The notes: a model not told the origin generated them from the letters alone. A stretch of 64,000 nucleotides of DNA from Campylobacter concisus (GCF_003049735.1 NZ_PIRM01000003.1:122961-186960), one strand, 5' to 3'. Shown: positions 39,374-48,992, counted from the first letter of the stretch. Program-made: numbers and translations.

Positions 39374-39539
39374 TAAATTCTAAATTTTAAACTTAAAAAC
39401 CTTTTCAGTATTTTATAAAGCTACTATTTTTTATTCAAAAGATAAATTTTAAATTTAAATTAGAAAATTTCTAAAACTATTTAAAATTGGCTATTTGAAG
39501 ACAAATTTCTCTTTATTATCTCAATTTGCTCTATTTTAT

Positions 39540-39558
39540 GATAATCGTTTTTATTTTA
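39540..39558 (+). promoter_or_regulatory. Possible Fur box upstream of the FTR1/p19 operon
   Basis: GATAATCGTTTTTATTTTA matches 12 of 19 positions of the classical Fur consensus, with a perfect left half (GATAAT). It lies about 60-75 bases before the FTR1 start. Iron control of this operon is known in C. jejuni; this particular site is my inference. Confidence 0.4.
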
Positions 39559-39616
39559 ATCAAAGTAAAGCCTTGGTAATATTCGCTTCAAAAAAATCTC
39601 ACAGGTGGTTTATTTA

Positions 39617-41557
39617 ATGAATAAATTCTTAAAATTTATGCTAATTATGTTGTTGCCTATTTGGCTTATAGCAAAAAATGAGGATTACGAGCAGGTAGCA
39701 GCTCAGATAAAAGAGTCGCTACAAAAAGTAATAACAGAGTATAGAGCGGGCAATGTTGAACAAGCGGTCAGTGATACTCAAAATGCTTATTTTGGTTTGT
39801 TTGAAGATGTCGAAGCTGGCATCAGAATAAATTTAGGTCAGAAAAAAGCTTACTCAATGGAGAAGCAATTTGGCGAGATCAGAAAAGCGATAAAAGCTGG
39901 CGAAGCACCAGATGACGTGCAAAAAAGAATAGATCAGATAAATAGCGAGATCGCTGAAGTTCTACCGGTTATTTTAAAAGGACATAGACTAGTTGGTGAG
40001 TATTCAGACAGCCCAGCTCAAGCTGCTACAACTGACTATGATACTTCTAAATTTATCCCTGAGTGGAAGGTGGCATTTACAAATTTATCAGCCGATATAG
40101 ATAAAGCAATAGCAAGCTATGAGAGTGATAAACAAGATGATGCTAAAAGTGCTATCCAAGATGCTAAATTTACAGACTACAGAAATACTCAACTTGAAAT
40201 CGCTATTCGCCAGCATATAGAAAATGGTAAAAGCATAGATGCTGATATCCAAAGAAAGATGGGCGAAGCGATCAGCGGCATTACAAATGGCATAAGCAAA
40301 GATGACTTTAAAACTAAGCTAGATGAGATCAAAAAGCTAGCGTATGACGCTGTCTCAAAACTACCAGCTGATACTGCAAAACTTGCAAAAGTTGATATGA
40401 GCGATGTAGAAGCAGCTTCTGAAGAAGATAGTGGTGTAGATTATGCCAAAGTCGTTCAAAACATAAACGATAAAATTCAAGCTGCTATCACACTTTATAA
40501 AAATGGTGATGCAAAAAAAGCCATGGGCGATATCCAAGACATCTACTTTGATGAGTTTGAAGGCAGCGGCATGGAGAATAAAGTAGGTGCAATAGATGTA
40601 AATTTAAAAACAGCTATTGAAGCTACATTTGGTAATCTTGTAGCCCTTATGAAGTCAGGCGCAGATGAAAAAACTCTTCAAGAAAGTGCAAACAAGATGT
40701 CGTCTCAGCTAGCAACTGCACTTGAGAAAACTAGCAGTTCAAGCTCACCTTGGTCTTTATTCGTTTGGGCTTTGACTATTATTTTAAGAGAAGGCTTTGA
40801 AGCACTTATCATTGTTGCTGCTGTTGTTGCATATCTTGTAAAAACTGGTAATGCTAAAGCGATGGGCAAAGTTGTTTATAGCTCAGTTGGCGTGGCTGTT
40901 ATCTTAAGCTTTGTCATGGCGTGGCTAATGAATGTCATTTTTGGCGAGGCAGCAGGTCAAAAAAGAGAGCTTATGGAAGGTATCACGATGCTTGTTGCAG
41001 TGGGACTTCTATTTTATGTTGGCTTTTGGCTTCTTTCAAATGCAGGTGCTAAAAAATGGAATGACTACATCAAATCACACGTCTCTGACTCTATCTCAAG
41101 TGGCTCAACTACAACGCTTTGGTGGACTGTATTTTTAGCAGTATTTAGAGAGGGTGCTGAAACTGTATTATTTTATCAGGCACTTATTTTTGGAGCTAAA
41201 GATTCAGCTGGTTACTCAATGATAGCAGCTGGCTTTGTGATAGGACTTGTCGTTCTTTTAATAGTCTATTTCTTATTTAAAATTTTTGCTGTTAAAATTC
41301 CTATTAAACCATTTTTTATATTTACGTCAGCGATCATCTTTTATATGTCGATCGTCTTTGTTGGTAAGGGTGTCGGCGAGCTAGTTGAGGGTAAAATTTT
41401 CATCCCAACTATCATAAATGGACTTAGCTTCCCTGACTGGATGAGGGACTGGCTAGGACTTCAGCCATATTATGAGAGTTTAGTGCCTCAAATCATTATG
41501 GTACTTGCCCTAGTTATAGGCATCGTTATTATGAAATCAAAACAAAATAAAAATTAA
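39617..41557 (+). CDS. FTR1-family iron permease with large periplasmic domain
   Basis: 646 residues from ATG 39617-39619; an in-frame GTG 12 bases earlier is less likely. Signal peptide at 1-20, then a periplasmic region with two related copies (YEQVAAQIKESLQKVITEYR near residue 25 and YAKVVQNINDKIQAAITLYK near residue 275), each followed by an AYFGLFED/IYFDEFEG motif. The last 260 residues hold seven helices with the two iron-site motifs REGFE (about 390) and REGAE (about 510). It works with P19 in ferrous or ferric iron uptake (C. jejuni Cj1658 counterpart). Confidence 0.92.
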   Translation: MNKFLKFMLIMLLPIWLIAKNEDYEQVAAQIKESLQKVITEYRAGNVEQAVSDTQNAYFGLFEDVEAGIRINLGQKKAYSMEKQFGEIRKAIKAGEAPDDVQKRIDQINSEIAEVLPVILKGHRLVGEYSDSPAQAATTDYDTSKFIPEWKVAFTNLSADIDKAIASYESDKQDDAKSAIQDAKFTDYRNTQLEIAIRQHIENGKSIDADIQRKMGEAISGITNGISKDDFKTKLDEIKKLAYDAVSKLPADTAKLAKVDMSDVEAASEEDSGVDYAKVVQNINDKIQAAITLYKNGDAKKAMGDIQDIYFDEFEGSGMENKVGAIDVNLKTAIEATFGNLVALMKSGADEKTLQESANKMSSQLATALEKTSSSSSPWSLFVWALTIILREGFEALIIVAAVVAYLVKTGNAKAMGKVVYSSVGVAVILSFVMAWLMNVIFGEAAGQKRELMEGITMLVAVGLLFYVGFWLLSNAGAKKWNDYIKSHVSDSISSGSTTTLWWTVFLAVFREGAETVLFYQALIFGAKDSAGYSMIAAGFVIGLVVLLIVYFLFKIFAVKIPIKPFFIFTSAIIFYMSIVFVGKGVGELVEGKIFIPTIINGLSFPDWMRDWLGLQPYYESLVPQIIMVLALVIGIVIMKSKQNKN

Positions 41558-41577
41558 TCTTATTTAAAGGAGAGAAT

Positions 41578-42099
41578 ATGAATAAAATTCTTAGTTCAGC
41601 CCTAGCACTTAGCCTAGCAGCTGGTTTTGCACTTGCTGGAGAGCATCCAATCGGTGAGCCTGTAGAGGCTAATGGCATGGAGATAGCTGCAGTTTATTTG
41701 CAACCAATCGACATGGAACCAAAGGGTATTGACCTAGCTCCAAGCCTAGCTGATTTTCACCTAGAAGCTGACATACACGCTATTGCTGGTAATAAAAACG
41801 GCTTTGGCGAAGGTGAGTGGATCCCATACCTAAAGATTAACTACGAGCTAAAAAACCTTGATAACGGCAAAGTTAAAAAAGGTACCTTTATGCCAATGGT
41901 TGCAAGCGATGGCCCACACTACGGTGCTAACGTAAAAATGGATACAGGTGTTGGTAACTATGAGCTTAAATTCCACATTGATAATCCAGAAAAACAAGGT
42001 TTTGGTCGTCACGCTGACAAAGAGAGCGGTGTTGGTAAATGGTTTGAGCCTTTCACAACAACTTATAAATTTCAATGGACAGGTGGTCCTGTTAAATAA
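41578..42099 (+). CDS. p19: Periplasmic iron/copper-binding protein P19
   Basis: 173 residues. Signal peptide MNKILSSALALSLAAGFALA, then the P19 domain with metal-binding His and Met residues (EPVEANGMEIAAVYLQPID, LADFHLEADIHAIAGNKNGF, and GRHADKESGVGKWFEPF). It binds copper and iron as a dimer in the periplasm and supports growth under iron limitation in C. jejuni. It is highly conserved and of normal length. It sits 20 bases after the permease gene and is followed by a hairpin. Confidence 0.95.
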   Translation: MNKILSSALALSLAAGFALAGEHPIGEPVEANGMEIAAVYLQPIDMEPKGIDLAPSLADFHLEADIHAIAGNKNGFGEGEWIPYLKINYELKNLDNGKVKKGTFMPMVASDGPHYGANVKMDTGVGNYELKFHIDNPEKQGFGRHADKESGVGKWFEPFTTTYKFQWTGGPVK

Positions 42100-42105
42100 T
42101 CACCA

Positions 42106-42125
42106 GGGGCGTTCTCGCCCCTTTT
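42106..42125 (+). terminator. Hairpin (terminator or attenuator) just after p19
   Basis: GGGGCG and CGCCCC pair perfectly over TTCT and are followed by TTTT. It lies inside the operon, six bases after the p19 stop, and may reduce read-through into the five or more downstream genes. Confidence 0.65.
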
Positions 42126-42149
42126 AAAAAATTCTCACAGGGTTTAGTT

Positions 42150-43529
42150 ATGTCAATTTATTTCTATCAGGTCTTTTTAGCCCTCCTTGGATTTACGCTT
42201 TTTGCTGCCTTAAATAACAAGGATAAAAGTTTAAAAACACTCTTTTTACCGTCACTTTTTGGAGTCGTAGCTGGCGTATTTATTTTTAAAGTCGTTCGTC
42301 ACGCACTTATAGATGATCAGTTTAAAATTTTCATCGATTTAGTGACGCTAGTTTTTCTACTAGTTAGCATTTTATGGATATTTCTTGAGCTTAAGATAGC
42401 AAAAATTGTAACGTTTTTTATTTTAGGCATCGGCTTTGGCTTTGGCTATAGTTCAAGCAGTGTGTTATTTCCACTATTTGGTGGTGAGCTACTAGATACG
42501 CTTTCTGTCATTAGCTTCTTTCTAATGATATTTGCAATGATTTTGCTCGTATTTTTATTCTTTTTTATTTCGAATTTAAAATCTAGCATTTCTCCATTAA
42601 TAGCTAAAATTTTAGCCCTTATCACTTTAGTTTTCTTGCTAATTGATAGAAGTTCTCAGACAGCACTTGAGCTTTTGCGTGCTGGGGCTTTAAAAATAAG
42701 TAGTGAGTTAAACTCTCAGATTCTATCTGTTAGTGCAAAAGGTATTTACGTATCAGAATTTGGTACTTATTTTTATATCTTTGTGATCTTACTTTTATGC
42801 ATCACCGCGCTTTTCTTTATGCCAAAAAGTATTGATAAAAATAAATTTGGTTCTATCAAATACCGCTTTACAAAAGCCATTAGAGAAAATATTTCTGATA
42901 ATGCAAAATTTGCATTTTGTAGTATTTTGATAGCACTTGGATTTTCGCTCTATTATGATCTTTACGCATCTCGTCCACCTGAAATTTCAGAGCCAGTGCT
43001 AGTTGAACCAGTGGGAGATAAATTTATATTTGATGTTGATATGCTAAAAGATAATGAACTTCACAGATTTGCTTATATTACAGATGAGGGCAAGCAGATA
43101 AGATTTTTCTTGCTAAACCGCTTTAGTGACCGCGTCTCGCCTGTCATCGTCTTTGACTCGTGCATGATTTGCGGCGATATGGGCTATATAAAAAGAGGAA
43201 ATGACCTTATTTGTATCTCTTGTAATGTTAGAATTTTCTTGCCATCAGTTGGCAAAGAAGGTGGTTGCAATCCGATACCAATGCCATTTATCTTCGATGG
43301 CAAAAATATCATAGTTGATTATAAAACTATTACAGATGGAGCAAATTTCTTTAGTAAGGTTGTCGAAAAAATGGTGCTTGATCCAGTTAGTCGCAAAAAG
43401 GTGAGCAACCTTGAGTCAAGATCATATTTATACTATGGACGCACATATTTCTTTGAAAATAACGAAACTCAAGCGAAATTTGAAGCAAATCCAGAAAAAT
43501 ATGTAGAAACAAATGGAACGTTAAAATGA
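42150..43529 (+). CDS. DUF2318 membrane protein of the p19 iron operon
   Basis: 459 residues with about eight hydrophobic helices in the first 270 residues, then a soluble DUF2318 domain. The domain has paired cysteines: DSCMICGDMGYIKRGNDLIC, then ISCNVRIF and GGCNPIPMPF, likely a metal or heme/iron-sulfur site. It corresponds to C. jejuni Cj1660. Its exact part in iron uptake is unknown; a redox step is plausible because a thioredoxin-like protein is encoded in the same operon. It overlaps the next gene by four bases. Confidence 0.85.
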   Translation: MSIYFYQVFLALLGFTLFAALNNKDKSLKTLFLPSLFGVVAGVFIFKVVRHALIDDQFKIFIDLVTLVFLLVSILWIFLELKIAKIVTFFILGIGFGFGYSSSSVLFPLFGGELLDTLSVISFFLMIFAMILLVFLFFFISNLKSSISPLIAKILALITLVFLLIDRSSQTALELLRAGALKISSELNSQILSVSAKGIYVSEFGTYFYIFVILLLCITALFFMPKSIDKNKFGSIKYRFTKAIRENISDNAKFAFCSILIALGFSLYYDLYASRPPEISEPVLVEPVGDKFIFDVDMLKDNELHRFAYITDEGKQIRFFLLNRFSDRVSPVIVFDSCMICGDMGYIKRGNDLICISCNVRIFLPSVGKEGGCNPIPMPFIFDGKNIIVDYKTITDGANFFSKVVEKMVLDPVSRKKVSNLESRSYLYYGRTYFFENNETQAKFEANPEKYVETNGTLK

Positions 43530-44818
43530 AAAATATGCAACTAAGAATGATAAAAAGCTCGATCACGGGCTCAAAGGTGCAAAAGACGATGGCCTTTATC
43601 ACCATCTTGCTAGCTGCTCTTTTGATAGCTTGCATGCTAAATATCACGCTAAAAATCGGTGATCAAGTAGCAACTGAGCTTAGAGGTTATGGCTCAAATA
43701 TCGTTGTTTTGCCACGAGGTGAGAGCCTAAGCATCGAGATCGAGGGTAAAAATTTCACTCCGTTAAAATCACAAAATTTACTTCCAGAGGCTGATATCTA
43801 TAAGATAAAAGAGATCTTTTGGAGAAACAATATCGTTGCTTTTGCGCCGTTTTTAGAGGCAAAGGTTAAAGATGAAAAAGGAATTGAATTTGCCTTTGAA
43901 GGAACCTATTTTGATAAAAAAATCGGTCTAAAAGATGAGCCAGAATTTAGCACAGGCGTTAAGAGCTTGTATGGATTTTGGGGTGTTGAGGGCGCTTGGC
44001 CAAAAGATGAAAGCATGGATGAAATTTTAGTAGGAGATGAGCTTGCTAAGGCTAAAAATTTAAAGGTTGGCGACAAGCTTAGCCTTGTGGGCAAAAACGG
44101 CACAAAAGAGGTTAGGATAGTTGGAATTTTAAAAGGAGCTAGTGACGAGACACATAAGCTAGTTGGCTCACTAAAGCTTGCTGGAGATCTTTCTGGGCAT
44201 GCAAACTCATACACAAAGGCTGAAGTCTCAGCCATGACGATCCCAGAAAATGACCTATCGCTAAAAGCAAGAAGAAATTTAGACAATCTTGATAGCGCAG
44301 AGTACGATAAATGGTACTGCTCAGCCTATGCTGGCTCGATCGCATTTCAGATAGAAGAAAATTTACCAAACGTTAGCGCAAAGGCAAGCCTTCAAGTAAG
44401 CGATGCAGAGAGTAATATCGTAAAGAAAATCCAAAGCCTAATGGGCATCGTTAGTATTATCGCTCTTGTGGTTTCAGCTATTGGTATAACGTCACTAATG
44501 ACAAGTGAAATTTACCGCCGTAAAAAAGAGATCGGCCTTTTAAAGGCCATAGGCGCAAGTAACTTTGAAATTTACGCCCTTTTTGCTAGCGAGAGCCTTG
44601 TGGTAGCCTTTTTTGCGGGCATCACTGGAGCATTTTTGGGTTACGCTCTAAGCTACGTGATGTCTTACATTATCTTCTCTCACGGCATAGGCATAGCTTG
44701 GATCGTACTACCAATTAGCGTGGCATTTGCCCTACTTATTTCAGTCGTTGGCTCGCTAATGCCAATGAGAAACGTCATAAATTTACTACCTGCGGAGGTG
44801 CTATATGACCGCAAATAG
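43526..44818 (+). CDS. ABC transporter permease (MacB/FtsX type) of the p19 operon
   Basis: 430 residues. One helix near residue 20-42, a large periplasmic domain, and three C-terminal helices (from about residue 300) with the FtsX-type loop MTSEIYRRKKEIGLLKAIGA. This is the usual layout of MacB/LolC-like permeases that act mechanically on periplasmic partners rather than forming a channel for solutes. It corresponds to Cj1661. It overlaps the second permease by 14 bases. Confidence 0.88.
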   Translation: MKNMQLRMIKSSITGSKVQKTMAFITILLAALLIACMLNITLKIGDQVATELRGYGSNIVVLPRGESLSIEIEGKNFTPLKSQNLLPEADIYKIKEIFWRNNIVAFAPFLEAKVKDEKGIEFAFEGTYFDKKIGLKDEPEFSTGVKSLYGFWGVEGAWPKDESMDEILVGDELAKAKNLKVGDKLSLVGKNGTKEVRIVGILKGASDETHKLVGSLKLAGDLSGHANSYTKAEVSAMTIPENDLSLKARRNLDNLDSAEYDKWYCSAYAGSIAFQIEENLPNVSAKASLQVSDAESNIVKKIQSLMGIVSIIALVVSAIGITSLMTSEIYRRKKEIGLLKAIGASNFEIYALFASESLVVAFFAGITGAFLGYALSYVMSYIIFSHGIGIAWIVLPISVAFALLISVVGSLMPMRNVINLLPAEVLYDRK

Positions 44819-45947
44819 CAAATTCTTTTACAATACAATTTATAAAAGTTTAAAAAATGGCTCATCAAGAGTCATGGTCATCGTGATCTCTATCTTGCTT
44901 GGAGCATGCGTGTGTGCTGCGTTTGTTAATGTCTATCTAGACATCGACTCTAAAGTCTCACGTGAGCTAAAAACTTATGGTGCAAATATGATCTTTGCTC
45001 CAAAAGATATGGCTACAAGCGATGATATGAGTGAAAAAACTTACAATGAAATGATCGCTAAAGTGCCAAAAGATAAGCTTCTTGGTGAGAGCGGTTATCT
45101 CTTTGCTCAGGCAAATATCGGCCCGACAAATGCCATCGTCATGGGGACAAAATTTAGCAATCTAAAAAAGGTTAAGCCGTTTTTAGATGTTAGAGATGGA
45201 ACTATGATAAATGTTGATTTTGACGATAAAAATGTGCTAATAGGCGTCGATCTAGCTCGTCAGGCTGGCTTTAAAGCAGGCGATGATATAGAAATTCGCG
45301 CCATTGGCTCAAATGAGAGCATAAATGTAAAGATAAAAGGTGTAGTCGCAAGCGGCGATAAAGAGGATGCACTTTTGATCACGTCACTATCTTTGGCTCA
45401 AAAAATTTCAAATAAAGCTGGCAAAATAAACTATGCTGAAGCTGTTGTGCTTGGTAACTTTGACGAGATAACATCGCTTGCAAAGACTATAAGCAATGAT
45501 GAAATAGCTGCAAAACCAGTGGCAAAGGTCTCAAAGTCTGAGGGCTATATTTTGGAGAAAATAAAGCTATTAATGGCACTTGTTAGCCTTGTTATTTTGC
45601 TCATTACTTCAATGTGCGTAAATACAACGCTTAGTGCTATCTTGCTCTCTCGCTCAAAGGAGATCGCACTTCTTAGAGCCATAGGCGCAAGCAAAAAAGA
45701 TGTATTAAAGCTATTTGGCTTTGAAACATTTGTGACAGCGCTCATCTCAGCATTAGTTGGTGCATTTTTAGGATATTTACTAGCTCAAATTTTAGGTTAT
45801 GCAATATTTGATTCTAGTATTGATTTTAGAATTTTAAGCATCCCAGTAGCTGTGATAATATCGCTTTTATTTGCAGCGATCGCAGCATTTTATCCGATCA
45901 AACGGGCACTTAATAATAAAATGGCAGATACATTAAGAGGAGAATGA
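44805..45947 (+). CDS. Second ABC transporter permease (MacB/FtsX type) of the p19 operon
   Basis: 380 residues, the same architecture as the preceding gene: helix near 20-42, periplasmic domain, and three C-terminal helices with LLSRSKEIALLRAIGASKKD. The two permeases probably form a heterodimer served by the ATPase that follows one base later. It corresponds to Cj1662. Confidence 0.88.
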   Translation: MTANSKFFYNTIYKSLKNGSSRVMVIVISILLGACVCAAFVNVYLDIDSKVSRELKTYGANMIFAPKDMATSDDMSEKTYNEMIAKVPKDKLLGESGYLFAQANIGPTNAIVMGTKFSNLKKVKPFLDVRDGTMINVDFDDKNVLIGVDLARQAGFKAGDDIEIRAIGSNESINVKIKGVVASGDKEDALLITSLSLAQKISNKAGKINYAEAVVLGNFDEITSLAKTISNDEIAAKPVAKVSKSEGYILEKIKLLMALVSLVILLITSMCVNTTLSAILLSRSKEIALLRAIGASKKDVLKLFGFETFVTALISALVGAFLGYLLAQILGYAIFDSSIDFRILSIPVAVIISLLFAAIAAFYPIKRALNNKMADTLRGE

Positions 45948-45948
45948 T

Positions 45949-46638
45949 ATGCAAAATGCACTAGAATTAAAAAATATTTGTAAAATTTTTGGCGATGTTA
46001 AAGCACTTGATGATATAAATTTTGAGGTTAAAAAAGGTGAGTGGGTCAGCGTAATGGGGCCAAGTGGTAGTGGTAAGAGTACGCTTGTAAATATCCTTTC
46101 TCTAATGGATACTCCAAGCAGTGGTACTTATATGCTCGGTGGCGATGATGCGAGCAATCTAAATGCTGATGATACACTTAAATTTAGACGCGAGAAGATC
46201 GGTCTTATTTTTCAGCAGTTTCACTTAGTGCCATATCTTAGCGCACTTGAAAATGTGATGATCGCTCAGTACTATCACAGCTCAGTTGATGAAGAGGATG
46301 CTAAAAAGGCGCTTGAGGCAGTTGGTCTTTCTCACAGGCTAACACACAGACCAAGTCAGCTAAGTGGTGGTGAGCAACAACGCCTTTGTATCGCACGCTC
46401 GCTCATTAACGACCCTGAAATTTTAATAGCAGATGAGCCAACTGGTAACCTTGATGAAGCAAATGAAAGAGTTATACTTGATCTATTTTGCAAGCTAAGG
46501 AAAGATGGCAAGACGATACTTCTAGTCACTCACAACCCTGATCTTGGCGAGTATGGTGATAAGATCGTCTATCTAAGACACGGTAAGCTAGAGAAAATTC
46601 GCACTATTGAAAACCCAAAGGTGCCAAATGAGATATAA
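45949..46638 (+). CDS. ABC transporter ATP-binding protein (LolD/MacB type)
   Basis: 229 residues. Walker A GPSGSGKST, Q-loop LIFQQFHLVPYLSALENVMI, signature LSGGEQQRLCIARSL, Walker B ILIADEPTGNLDE and H-loop LVTHNPDLGEYGD are intact, with the LolD/MacB-type pattern. It should energise the two permeases before it (Cj1663 counterpart). Its end overlaps the thioredoxin-like lipoprotein gene by 11 bases. Confidence 0.94.
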   Translation: MQNALELKNICKIFGDVKALDDINFEVKKGEWVSVMGPSGSGKSTLVNILSLMDTPSSGTYMLGGDDASNLNADDTLKFRREKIGLIFQQFHLVPYLSALENVMIAQYYHSSVDEEDAKKALEAVGLSHRLTHRPSQLSGGEQQRLCIARSLINDPEILIADEPTGNLDEANERVILDLFCKLRKDGKTILLVTHNPDLGEYGDKIVYLRHGKLEKIRTIENPKVPNEI

Positions 46639-47122
46639 AATTTTATTTTTATGTCTAGTCTCAGCCCTAGTTATGGGCTGCGTCAAGCAGTATGAGAAGC
46701 ATCACATTACGCTAAATGACTCAAGCGGCATTGATACGCAGTTTTTTCCAACAGAAAAGCGCCTAAAGATAGGTGATAAGCCATATATGCTATTTTTCTT
46801 TGGCACTGACTGTGGAGTATGCAAGGCCGCTATACCTGATCTAAATACTCTTGAAAAAGAGTATGGTAAAGAGGTTCAATTCATTGGTGTTTTAGGACCT
46901 AGTAAAGGCTTTGATAAAGATATTGAGCTTTTAAAAGAGCACAACATCACCTTTAAAACTACGAGCGATAAGGTTTCGGTTGATTACTTTAGTAAGGCAG
47001 TTGGTGGTGTCATGGGCGTGCCAGTTATCTATTTTTTTGATAAAGATGGTAAGATGCGATCAAAATTTATCGGTCTTACACCAAAAAGTGTACTTGAAAG
47101 TGCTATAAGATCGCTCTTGTAG
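46628..47122 (+). CDS. Thioredoxin-like lipoprotein of the p19 operon
   Basis: 164 residues from ATG 46628-46630, which gives a proper lipoprotein signal (MRYKILFLCLVSALVMGC, lipid on Cys18). A longer frame from 46607 would hide it. The TlpA-like thioredoxin domain has the active site CGVC in FFGTDCGVCKAAIPDLNTLE and the cis-proline loop MGVPVIYFFDKDG. It corresponds to C. jejuni Cj1664/Cj1665, but only one such gene is present here. Confidence 0.87.
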   Translation: MRYKILFLCLVSALVMGCVKQYEKHHITLNDSSGIDTQFFPTEKRLKIGDKPYMLFFFGTDCGVCKAAIPDLNTLEKEYGKEVQFIGVLGPSKGFDKDIELLKEHNITFKTTSDKVSVDYFSKAVGGVMGVPVIYFFDKDGKMRSKFIGLTPKSVLESAIRSLL

Positions 47123-47130
47123 GAGTGAAT

Positions 47131-47709
47131 ATGAAAAATTTCTTTTTATTTGTCTTAGCGGTATTTTTTGTTGGATGTGCTAACAGCACTCCAAATATCT
47201 CGGTCAAAACGAGCGAGCCTATATTTTTTACGCTTAATGAAGCAAATAAAAGCGTCTATGTAAATTTTAAAAATAGTGCGACCGGGCAAGATGTAAATGC
47301 TGAAATTTTAAGCGAGTTTGCAAAGGCTGGCTTTAGAAACGAGCCAAATATCAAAAATGCCGACTTCATCATCCTTGGCGATGTGCAAAGCTTTTCTAAG
47401 ATAATAAAAAGAGATCCTAGATTTTCGATGGGCATGGGGTATGGCTTTGGCAGACCAAGCTTTGGCTTTGGCTACTCGATGTTTTTCCCATTTGGCTATT
47501 ACGATGATGATGACTTTAGCACGAATAGCTACACTTATCACATGCAAGTAAGCGTGCTAGTGCGTCCAAAAAATGGTGGCGAAAAGGCGACAAATATATC
47601 GCTTATGCAAGCTGGTAATGTCTATTCGCCAAGCTACATCTGGCCGTTTTTTAAAGAACGTCTAGCAAAACAGATCGTTAGCTTTTTTTATAACGTCTCG
47701 CAAAAATAG
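47131..47709 (+). CDS. TraT-like outer-membrane lipoprotein
   Basis: 192 residues from ATG 47131-47133, seven bases after AGGAG. Lipoprotein signal MKNFFLFVLAVFFVGC. The next 90 residues (ISVKTSEPIFFTLNEANKSV, YVNFKNSATGQDVNAEILSE, then AGFRNEPNIKNADFIILGDV) follow the pattern of TraT complement-resistance/surface-exclusion lipoproteins. A Gly/Phe-rich stretch replaces the hydrophobic TraT middle (MGMGYGFGRPSFGFGYSMFF). It begins eight bases after the thioredoxin-like gene and appears to be an add-on to the iron operon. Function in this organism is unknown. Confidence 0.65.
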   Translation: MKNFFLFVLAVFFVGCANSTPNISVKTSEPIFFTLNEANKSVYVNFKNSATGQDVNAEILSEFAKAGFRNEPNIKNADFIILGDVQSFSKIIKRDPRFSMGMGYGFGRPSFGFGYSMFFPFGYYDDDDFSTNSYTYHMQVSVLVRPKNGGEKATNISLMQAGNVYSPSYIWPFFKERLAKQIVSFFYNVSQK

Positions 47710-47738
47710 GAGAAATTAGCAAATTTAAAAGGATTTAA

Positions 47739-48893
47739 ATGCTAGTTGATGGAAGCTATGAAATTTCATCTTGTGATGATATTGAACTTGGTATAAAAAG
47801 AAGCTCTCCTCTCTCCTTTTATTCCTGTTATGACAATGCCAAGGATGTAAAAGCCCTTTTGGTGATTATCCCTGGGCTTGGAGAAGACTCTGACCTTGGA
47901 TATAGAGCTAATCTTATTCGGACTATGGCAGAGACTTATGATGTTGCATGCATTAGTGTGGATTATCACTGCATAGGCAACCGCCCACAGCTTGGGGCGA
48001 AATTTGGACTTGATGATATAGATCGCGAAATCTTAACAAGAGAACTATCAAGTATAGGTATAAATTTACCAATTGATCTAAAAAGTATCGACTGCCACGA
48101 GAAGGTTGATTTGCTGCTTAAATTTCTTAGCAAAGAGATTACTATTCGAAAAGAGAGAGGTATTTTGCCGGCTGATTTTAGACTAAATGCTAGCATTACG
48201 ATAGTACCAACAAAAAATGAATATCAAAATTTTGGCGTTATGCAAGCATTAGACGTGCTAAATGCTGTGCTTTATACAAAAAAATATATAAATAATGGTA
48301 AGTTTGAACATCTGCCAGTGATAATGGTAGGCAGCTCACATGGTGGATATCTGGCACATATGTGTGCTAAGATCGCTCCATGGCTAGTTGATGCCGTGAT
48401 AGATAATAGCTCTTATGCCATATTTTTATGGCGTCTTATCGGCTTTGGTAAAGAGATAAATTTTACTAACTATTTTTGTTTTGGTACTGGCATTTTGTAT
48501 CAAAATTTATATCTTTATTTTTTTGATAAGACCTACTGGACACTTAATGAAAAATCACCATACTATTTTATTGACGCAAGAGAAGAGATAAGAAACATCC
48601 TAAATTTAGATCATTTAAATGTTCAAAGTAGCTATAAAAAGCCAATTTACGTGAGCTATCACTGTATTTTCGATAAAGAAATAGCTCCAGCAAAGGATAA
48701 AATTGAGCTTTACGAGGCTCTTAAGAAGCTTAAATTTAACGCAACATTACATATGATAAAAGATGAGAGTGAGGTCGATGACAAATTTATAAAGTTTTTA
48801 GCGCATGGAATGGGGATGTCTTATAAACTACTTTTACAAAAAGAGCTTCCCAGTATGATGGAGAAAATTTTATCTCAAAAAAAACAAGAATAG
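47739..48893 (+). CDS. DUF2920 alpha/beta-hydrolase-like protein
   Basis: 384 residues. The sequence carries the hydrolase nucleophile motif GSSHGGY (in LPVIMVGSSHGGYLAHMCAK near residue 205) and ALLVIIPGLGEDSDLGYRAN near the start. It belongs to the DUF2920 family that in C. jejuni has several copies in and around the flagellin-glycosylation region. Here it lies instead 29 bases after the TraT-like gene with its own AAGGA site. Substrate unknown. A short coding-like tail after it (48927-48986) may be a leftover of a second copy. Confidence 0.8.
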   Translation: MLVDGSYEISSCDDIELGIKRSSPLSFYSCYDNAKDVKALLVIIPGLGEDSDLGYRANLIRTMAETYDVACISVDYHCIGNRPQLGAKFGLDDIDREILTRELSSIGINLPIDLKSIDCHEKVDLLLKFLSKEITIRKERGILPADFRLNASITIVPTKNEYQNFGVMQALDVLNAVLYTKKYINNGKFEHLPVIMVGSSHGGYLAHMCAKIAPWLVDAVIDNSSYAIFLWRLIGFGKEINFTNYFCFGTGILYQNLYLYFFDKTYWTLNEKSPYYFIDAREEIRNILNLDHLNVQSSYKKPIYVSYHCIFDKEIAPAKDKIELYEALKKLKFNATLHMIKDESEVDDKFIKFLAHGMGMSYKLLLQKELPSMMEKILSQKKQE

Positions 48894-48992
48894 CTGCAAG
48901 AGTATTGAGTATAAATGCGGCGATATGATCTATAAATTTAGTGAAGTCTTAGATCAAATAAATCTTGAAATTTTAGATATTGCTTAGTATTT

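Noticed and set aside
48927..48986. Short frame starting MIYKFSEVLDQI after the DUF2920 gene
   Set aside because: Only 19 residues, no ribosome site of note; could be a remnant of a DUF2920 copy but too short to support.
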